From assembly GCA_025360565.1 (NCBI GenBank), contig JANYBY010000110.1, positions 1 to 11,096 on the forward strand: 11,096 nt of DNA. Reading direction: 5' to 3'. This stretch comes from Bacteroidota bacterium (GTDB lineage Bacteria; Bacteroidota; Bacteroidia; B-17B0; Aurantibacillaceae). Shown here one piece after another: positions 6,737 through 11,096 of the stretch. Made by a program: the position numbers and the translations under genes. Every line of letters starts with the position of its first letter. Positions within the stretch are counted from its first letter, which is position 1. The notes beneath the pieces are model-generated. The model was not told where the DNA came from. It was given only the letters and a program-made list of their open reading frames with translations, and made no database searches.

Positions 6737-9349
6737 ATGCGTTTATTTTTTGTTTTTATATTTATTACAACCGGATCTTTCATTTTGAACGCTCAAAGAT
6801 CTTTTGCTTTTGCAAACGGATTTATTCAAAATAAGGGTCAGATCCTGGATCAAAATAACGAGACAAATAATAGTGTATTGTTTTTATTTGCCGGTAAAGG
6901 ATTAAAAATTCAACTGCGTAAAAGTGGTTATTCTTACGAATTGTTTTATGTAAAAGATGTACCGGCAGTTAAGCCCGGAAAAAAGTTTTTTGAGAATCCC
7001 GAGGACCTTGAAAAAACAAAGATCATTGATTCAAGGGTGGACATTGATTTTGTGAATATGAATGCCGAAGTTGAAGTTGTTGCCGAAGAGCCAAAAACAG
7101 AAACCTTAAATTATATTACCTGCGGAAAAGAAATTTATGGCGTAAACCTTTTCAAAAAAGTAACCTACAAAAATGTTTACAGTAATATAGATATTGAATT
7201 TACCCTTACAGGAAACGATCTAACCCCTTTGAAATACAATATTATTTTGCATCCCGGCGCGGATATTAACCAAATAAAATTTTTATGTAAAGGCGCCAAT
7301 TCAATCAGGCTGGAAGGAAATAACTTAAAAATAGGAACACCCTTGGGCGAAGTAACGGAACAAATTCCATCCAGTTATTATTCAGATTTGCCCCAGCAAT
7401 ATCAGCCGGTAAATTTTAAACTGGAAAAGAATTGCATTTCTTTTTCTTGCCAATACGATAAAACAAGAACGCTCGTTATTGATCCTTCTTCAAACATTAT
7501 CTGGGGCACTTATTTTGGAGGTTCGCAAATAGAATTTTGCAGTGCCACCGGTATTGATTCGCAAAACAATGTTTATATAATGGGCCACACCATCAGCAAT
7601 TCAAATATTGCAACGCTGGGCGTTTATCAATCTACCATAGGAGGTAATTTTGATCTGTACCTTACAAAATTTAACAGCAACGGCGCTTTATTATGGAGCA
7701 CTTATTTTGGAGGGAGTAATTACGAAACCGGTTACGCCATTTTTGTTGAGCCCGCCGGAAATATTTATGTAAGCGGAAATTCGGGAAGCACGGTAAATGT
7801 TGCTAGTCCGGGCGCTCACCAAACTGTTTACGGCGGTGGTATTGATGATGCGATACTCGCAAAATTTGATCCCACTGGTCAGCGGTTGTGGTCAACTTAT
7901 TATGGCGGCAACATGCACGATATTGCCATGTGCATTGCGGTTGATGGAAGCGGAAATGTAATCATTGGCGGTCATACCGAAAGCGCTAATACCGGCAACT
8001 GTATTGCAACGCCCGGCGCTTTTATGACGGCTTTTTCTTTTAATGTTGATTCTTATGTTGCAAAATTCAATACTAACGGTGTGCGGCAGTGGGGGTCTTA
8101 TTTCGGCGATACCGGATATGAAGAAGCTTGGGGCGCCGCGGCTGACGCAAGTAACAATGTTATCATAACCGGGTGGACAAGCAGCATCGCGGGAATTGCA
8201 ACTCCTACTTGTCACCAGCCCGGGAATGGCGGTAACAACGATGCTTACATTGCAAAATTTGATCCTACAGGAGCTAATTTAATTTGGGCAACGTATTACG
8301 GTGGTACCGGCGACGAACAAGGCGTGGCAGTTGAAGTAAATGCCGGATTGATCTATATAACCGGCAATGCCGGAAGCGCCAACAACATTGCTACTCCGGG
8401 CACTTACCAAATTGCTTCAGGAAGCGCGGAAGATGTTTTTATTACCTGTTTAAATTTATCGGGAGTAAGGCAATGGGCAACGTATTATGGCGGCAATGGT
8501 ACTGATTATGTATCGGATATTTTACTGGATGCGAATAAAAATATTTTTATTTGCGGCGAAACCTTAAGCACAAATTCTATCAGCACTGTTGGCGCCTACC
8601 AGCCAAACATTGGCCTGATAAATACATACGATGCGTATTTCGCCAAATTTTCAAACAATGGTTTAAAATTAAAATTGGCATCTTATTATGGCGATGCAGG
8701 TGCTGATAACGGAAAGGGAATTGCTCTTGACAATACCGGTAAATTATATATTGCCGGCGAAACCACAAGCACGGTTAATATTACCACACCGGCAAGTTAC
8801 ATGCCAAACGCAGGCGGCGGCGGCGATGCATTTCTGGCAAAATTTTGTCTTGCCCCTGAGCCGGCTATTACCCCAACACTTACTACAATTTGCATCAATC
8901 AAAATTTTTCGCTGAGCGCTACTCCGGGCTTTTCATCTTACGCGTGGAACATTCCTGTTTTTACAAGTACACTTTCGCAAACCGGGCCTTTTGCTCCGGG
9001 AAATTATTATTACATCGTTACGGTTTATGACGCATTTGGATGCAGCGGCACCTCCGATTCGGTTAAAATAATCGTTAATAATTGTTTGGTTGGAATAAAT
9101 GAAACAACAGCTAACTCTGAGCCAAAAATTTTTCCTAATCCCGCCAACGAAACTATTTTTATTGAAAATTTAGATGAAGGAAAAAATAGTTCGGTCGAAA
9201 TTTTTTCTTCAGCAGGGCAATTGATTTTAATAACAGAACTAAAAACCCTTGAGAAAAAAATTGATATAAAAAATTTAAACCCGGGTTTGTATTTCCTAAA
9301 ACTGATAGGGTTGGAAAGCAGTTTCGTTAAAAAATTTATAAAACAGTAA
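6737..9349 (+). CDS. DUF7948/SBBP beta-propeller protein, T9SS type A sorting domain
   Basis: An 870-residue secreted protein. Residues 1-20 are a signal peptide (MRLFFVFIFITTGSFILNAQ). Residues ~22-250 match the N-terminal domain (DUF7948) usual in this family, with the FIQNKGQ hallmark, VTYKNVYSNIDIEF and ending TLVIDPSSNIIW. Residues ~256-704 hold seven SBBP-type repeats of 63-67 residues, each opening W-x-TY(F/Y)GG (Trp at 256, 320, 385, 452, 517 and 580; the seventh is degenerate, LASYYGD near 647) and closing DA-x-x-AKF-like (D306, D371, D438, D502, degenerate D566, D632, D697). Seven repeats fit one closed seven-bladed propeller. Residues ~712-782 are a PKD-like module, and ~793-870 the type A sorting domain (KIFPNPANETIFIENL, VEIFSSAGQLI, LNPGLYFLKL). 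Probably exported by T9SS to the surface or medium; the binding target is unknown. Confidence 0.93.
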   Translation: MRLFFVFIFITTGSFILNAQRSFAFANGFIQNKGQILDQNNETNNSVLFLFAGKGLKIQLRKSGYSYELFYVKDVPAVKPGKKFFENPEDLEKTKIIDSRVDIDFVNMNAEVEVVAEEPKTETLNYITCGKEIYGVNLFKKVTYKNVYSNIDIEFTLTGNDLTPLKYNIILHPGADINQIKFLCKGANSIRLEGNNLKIGTPLGEVTEQIPSSYYSDLPQQYQPVNFKLEKNCISFSCQYDKTRTLVIDPSSNIIWGTYFGGSQIEFCSATGIDSQNNVYIMGHTISNSNIATLGVYQSTIGGNFDLYLTKFNSNGALLWSTYFGGSNYETGYAIFVEPAGNIYVSGNSGSTVNVASPGAHQTVYGGGIDDAILAKFDPTGQRLWSTYYGGNMHDIAMCIAVDGSGNVIIGGHTESANTGNCIATPGAFMTAFSFNVDSYVAKFNTNGVRQWGSYFGDTGYEEAWGAAADASNNVIITGWTSSIAGIATPTCHQPGNGGNNDAYIAKFDPTGANLIWATYYGGTGDEQGVAVEVNAGLIYITGNAGSANNIATPGTYQIASGSAEDVFITCLNLSGVRQWATYYGGNGTDYVSDILLDANKNIFICGETLSTNSISTVGAYQPNIGLINTYDAYFAKFSNNGLKLKLASYYGDAGADNGKGIALDNTGKLYIAGETTSTVNITTPASYMPNAGGGGDAFLAKFCLAPEPAITPTLTTICINQNFSLSATPGFSSYAWNIPVFTSTLSQTGPFAPGNYYYIVTVYDAFGCSGTSDSVKIIVNNCLVGINETTANSEPKIFPNPANETIFIENLDEGKNSSVEIFSSAGQLILITELKTLEKKIDIKNLNPGLYFLKLIGLESSFVKKFIKQ

Positions 9350-9385
9350 CTATATCGGCTTTATAAAAAATGGATAAAAAATTCG

Positions 9386-9393
9386 TACATTTG
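9386..9393 (+). promoter_or_regulatory. Candidate -7 box of the toxin-antitoxin pair
   Basis: TACATTTG matches TAnnTTTG exactly and ends 4 nt before the antitoxin ATG at 9398. Transcription would then start at or just before the ATG, giving a leaderless or nearly leaderless message. The -33 box is weak: TTTA at 9360-9363, centred 28 bp away instead of 26. Confidence 0.4.
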
Positions 9394-9397
9394 TAAT

Positions 9398-9640
9398 ATG
9401 AAGACGCTTAAAATAGTTTTGCCGGAAACTGTTGATATAGATCAACAGGAAGCCCTTCTTATTCTGGCTTCTAAAATGTATGAAAAGGGAAAAATCTCTT
9501 TAGGGCAGGCGGCAATAATGGCAGGGTTTTCTAAAAGAGGTTTTATGGAAGTTCTTACCAACTACGGAGTTTCAATATTTAATTATCAGGCCTCAGATAT
9601 AGATAAAGATGTTATTCATGCAAAAAACTATCATATCTGA
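9398..9640 (+). CDS. UPF0175 family antitoxin
   Basis: An 80-residue protein of the UPF0175 family, small proteins commonly paired with DUF3368 PIN-domain proteins. The centre carries the family pattern EKGKISLGQAAIMAGFSKRG, a helix-turn-helix-like segment, followed by FMEVLTNYGVSIFNY and an acidic tail (ASDIDKDV). By analogy with other type II modules it should bind and neutralise the downstream PIN ribonuclease and probably repress its own promoter. The ATG is only 4 nt after a TAnnTTTG box. Its 3' end overlaps the toxin frame by 23 or 32 bp, depending on the toxin start. Confidence 0.85.
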   Translation: MKTLKIVLPETVDIDQQEALLILASKMYEKGKISLGQAAIMAGFSKRGFMEVLTNYGVSIFNYQASDIDKDVIHAKNYHI

Positions 9641-10073
9641 TGCAAGCTGTATTATTTTGCTGGACAAAATAAACGAACTGCAACTTCTTAAAAAACTTTT
9701 CGGGAAAATTACTACCACCAAAGAGATCGCTAAAGAGTATAAAAAAACTTTGCCCCCTTGGTTTGAAATAAAAGAACCTAAAGAAAAAAAGTATTTAAAA
9801 ATTTTAGAAGTAATCGTTGATAAAGGAGAGGCAAGTGCAATTGCTTTGGCATTAGAATATGATGAATGCCTTTTGATAATAGATGATTTGAAAGGAAGAA
9901 AACTTGCATCAGAATTGGGACTTCAACTTACAGGAACCTTGGGGATAATTATTGAGGCGAAATTAAGCGGAAAAATTAAAACAATAAAACCGATTCTTTC
10001 AAAGATAAAAGCAACAAATTTCAGAATCTCAAAAGAACTTGAACAAAAAGTAGTGAGTAAAGCCAAAGAGTAA
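9609..10073 (+). CDS. DUF3368 PIN-like toxin (putative ribonuclease)
   Basis: A 154-residue PIN-like protein of the DUF3368 type, the usual partner of UPF0175. The acidic residues expected of a PIN active site are visible: D11 in IISDASCIILLDK, E39 in TTTKEIAKEY, E74 in DKGEASAIALALEY, and D92/D93 in IIDDLKGRKLASELG. The order and spacing suit a VapC-like metal-dependent ribonuclease, and all expected acidic residues appear present, so it may be active. Two starts are possible. ATG 9609 gives the full length; ATG 9618 gives MQKTIISDAS, which looks more like relatives. Both overlap the antitoxin, implying coupled translation. Its RNA target is unknown. The next gene, paaC, starts 60 bp later and is functionally unrelated. 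Confidence 0.86.
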   Translation: MLFMQKTIISDASCIILLDKINELQLLKKLFGKITTTKEIAKEYKKTLPPWFEIKEPKEKKYLKILEVIVDKGEASAIALALEYDECLLIIDDLKGRKLASELGLQLTGTLGIIIEAKLSGKIKTIKPILSKIKATNFRISKELEQKVVSKAKE

Positions 10074-10133
10074 TAATTTAGCCTTAAATTTTAAATTTGA
10101 ACAAAGAAAATATAACTTTACCCAAACCAATTT

Positions 10134-10892
10134 ATGACAAAACAAGAAGCACTTTTTAACTACACATTACGTTTAGGCGATAGCAGTATTATTTTAGCAC
10201 AACGCCTTAGTCAGTGGACAGGAGTTGGCCCGTTTTTGGAAGAGGACCTTGCGCTTACAAATATTGCCCTGGATATTTTTGGCAGAGGCAAAAGTTTATT
10301 GGAATACGCCGCAAGGGTTGAAAATAAAGGGAGAAATGAAGATAGCCTTGCTTTTTTGAGGAACGACCGGCAATACTTTAATTATTTAATTTGCGAACAG
10401 GAAAACGGAGATTACGCTAAAACAATCATCCGGCAAGCGTTTATAGATTGTTTTGATCTGATGCTTTACAGCGAACTCGCAAAATGTAAGGACGAAACAA
10501 TTGCGGGGATCGCTTCAAAATCCATAAAAGAAATTACCTATCACAAACGCCACAGTTTTAGCTGGATCGAACGTTTTGGTTTGGGTACAGAAGAAAGTCA
10601 TATGCGTGCGCAAAACGCTATAAATGAATTGTGGCGCTTTACCGGTGAGTTTTTTGAAATGCACGAAAGCGATGAGGTATTATTAAAAGAAGGCATTTCG
10701 GTTGACTTAAAATCACTTCAGCCTAAGTGGGAAAACGAAATAAAAAATTTATTCGCCAAATGTAATTTACAAATTCCTGAAACGGCGTTTATGCAAACCG
10801 GCGGCAGAAAAGGAATTCACACAGAGCATCTGGGTTATTTGCTGGCAGAAATGCAGGCGCTGCCAAGAATGTATCCGGATGCGAAATGGTAA
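10134..10892 (+). CDS. paaC: 1,2-phenylacetyl-CoA epoxidase, subunit PaaC
   Basis: A 252-residue protein matching PaaC over its full length (the E. coli protein is about the same size). Visible family segments are YTLRLGDSSIILAQRLSQW at the start, GPFLEEDLALTNIALDIFGR, the helix around EITYHKRHSFSWIERFGLGT, and the C-terminal HTEHLGYLLAEMQALPRMY. PaaC is the ferritin-like structural subunit that pairs with the catalytic diiron subunit PaaA in the PaaABCE multicomponent oxygenase. That enzyme epoxidises the ring of phenylacetyl-CoA in aerobic phenylacetate breakdown, in the cytoplasm. paaA and paaB normally lie directly upstream, but a toxin-antitoxin pair lies there instead. The downstream gene codes for an exported protein of no known paa type. 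Partners must be elsewhere or beyond the window. The ATG follows an A-rich leader; the upstream TAACTTTA (10113-10120) is one base off the promoter box. Confidence 0.95.
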   Translation: MTKQEALFNYTLRLGDSSIILAQRLSQWTGVGPFLEEDLALTNIALDIFGRGKSLLEYAARVENKGRNEDSLAFLRNDRQYFNYLICEQENGDYAKTIIRQAFIDCFDLMLYSELAKCKDETIAGIASKSIKEITYHKRHSFSWIERFGLGTEESHMRAQNAINELWRFTGEFFEMHESDEVLLKEGISVDLKSLQPKWENEIKNLFAKCNLQIPETAFMQTGGRKGIHTEHLGYLLAEMQALPRMYPDAKW

Positions 10893-10939
10893 GTGCAAAT
10901 TTTTGAGTTAATGAATTGTAGAATTTTAGATTGAGAAAA

Positions 10940-11096
10940 ATGAAAGGTTGGTTTAAAATACTATTTGTGCTTCTTCCCTTCTTTGGCTTCTCGCAAAGCA
11001 AAGGCACATTTACAGGAAAGGTTTCTAAAGCAAAATTAATTCAGGATAGTTTAATTACCAATTTAATTAAAGATATTCCCGAAGACTGTAAAGTTA
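10940..11096 (+). CDS. Exported protein of unknown function (3'-partial)
   Basis: An open frame starts at ATG 10940, 47 bp after the paaC stop, behind an A-rich GAGAAAA site. It runs through the window end with no stop, giving 52 visible residues. The N-terminus is a clear signal peptide (MKGWFKILFVLLPFFGFSQS, likely cut after the Ser-Gln-Ser region), followed by KGTFTGKVSKAKLIQDSLIT and a mixed segment ending IPEDCKV. I do not recognise the family. The close same-strand spacing suggests it may share a transcript with paaC, though export does not suit a phenylacetate catabolic enzyme. Confidence 0.62.
   Translation, partial: MKGWFKILFVLLPFFGFSQSKGTFTGKVSKAKLIQDSLITNLIKDIPEDCKV

Noticed and set aside
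10086..10098. AAATT-TTA-AATTT as a terminator after the toxin gene
   Set aside because: Only a five-bp AT-only stem with no GC and no T-run; such runs are expected by chance in AT-rich spacers.

Overview
The window looks like Bacteroidota (a Flavobacteria/Sphingobacteria/Chitinophaga-like lineage; the genus cannot be named). The evidence is three secreted proteins carrying type IX secretion system (T9SS) C-terminal sorting domains of both type A and type B, several TAnnTTTG promoter boxes typical of the phylum, A-rich regions before start codons in place of strong Shine-Dalgarno sites, and a modest GC content.

Layout. (1) 1-1307 (+): the 3' part of a T9SS type A cargo protein, cut by the window edge. 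(2) 1373-3212 (-): a compact operon read from 3212 downward. It holds an ArsR-family repressor, an AHSA1/SRPBCC protein overlapping it by 4 bp (ATGA), then a second AHSA1/SRPBCC domain fused to a C-terminal PhnB-like VOC domain. Its promoter region contains two 16-bp dyads placed to block both promoter boxes. (3) 3364-3399: a strong intrinsic terminator for the next gene. (4) 3415-6510 (-): a 1031-residue repetitive secreted protein with a type B (gliding-motility-associated) sorting domain. (5) 6511-6736: a 226-bp divergent intergenic region with a 28-bp imperfect palindrome. (6) 6737-9349 (+): a DUF7948/SBBP beta-propeller protein with a type A sorting domain. (7) 9398-10073 (+): a UPF0175 antitoxin / DUF3368 PIN toxin pair with overlapping reading frames. 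(8) 10134-10892 (+): paaC, a subunit of phenylacetyl-CoA epoxidase, with neither paaA nor paaB upstream. (9) 10940 to the end (+): the start of a small exported protein.

How the parts work together. The three T9SS cargo proteins are probably surface or secreted adhesion/matrix proteins and share an export route, but nothing shows they form one system. The ArsR/SRPBCC/SRPBCC-VOC cluster is a self-contained autoregulated unit with an unknown ligand. The toxin-antitoxin pair and paaC are separate units. No gene-free stretch exceeds 300 bases. I saw no tRNA, rRNA, CRISPR array, insertion sequence or phage gene. I did not find a clearly new defence or mobile system. The most informative items are the ArsR operator architecture with its duplicated and fused SRPBCC genes, the regular cysteine-pair ladder in the type B protein, and paaC standing next to a toxin-antitoxin module.
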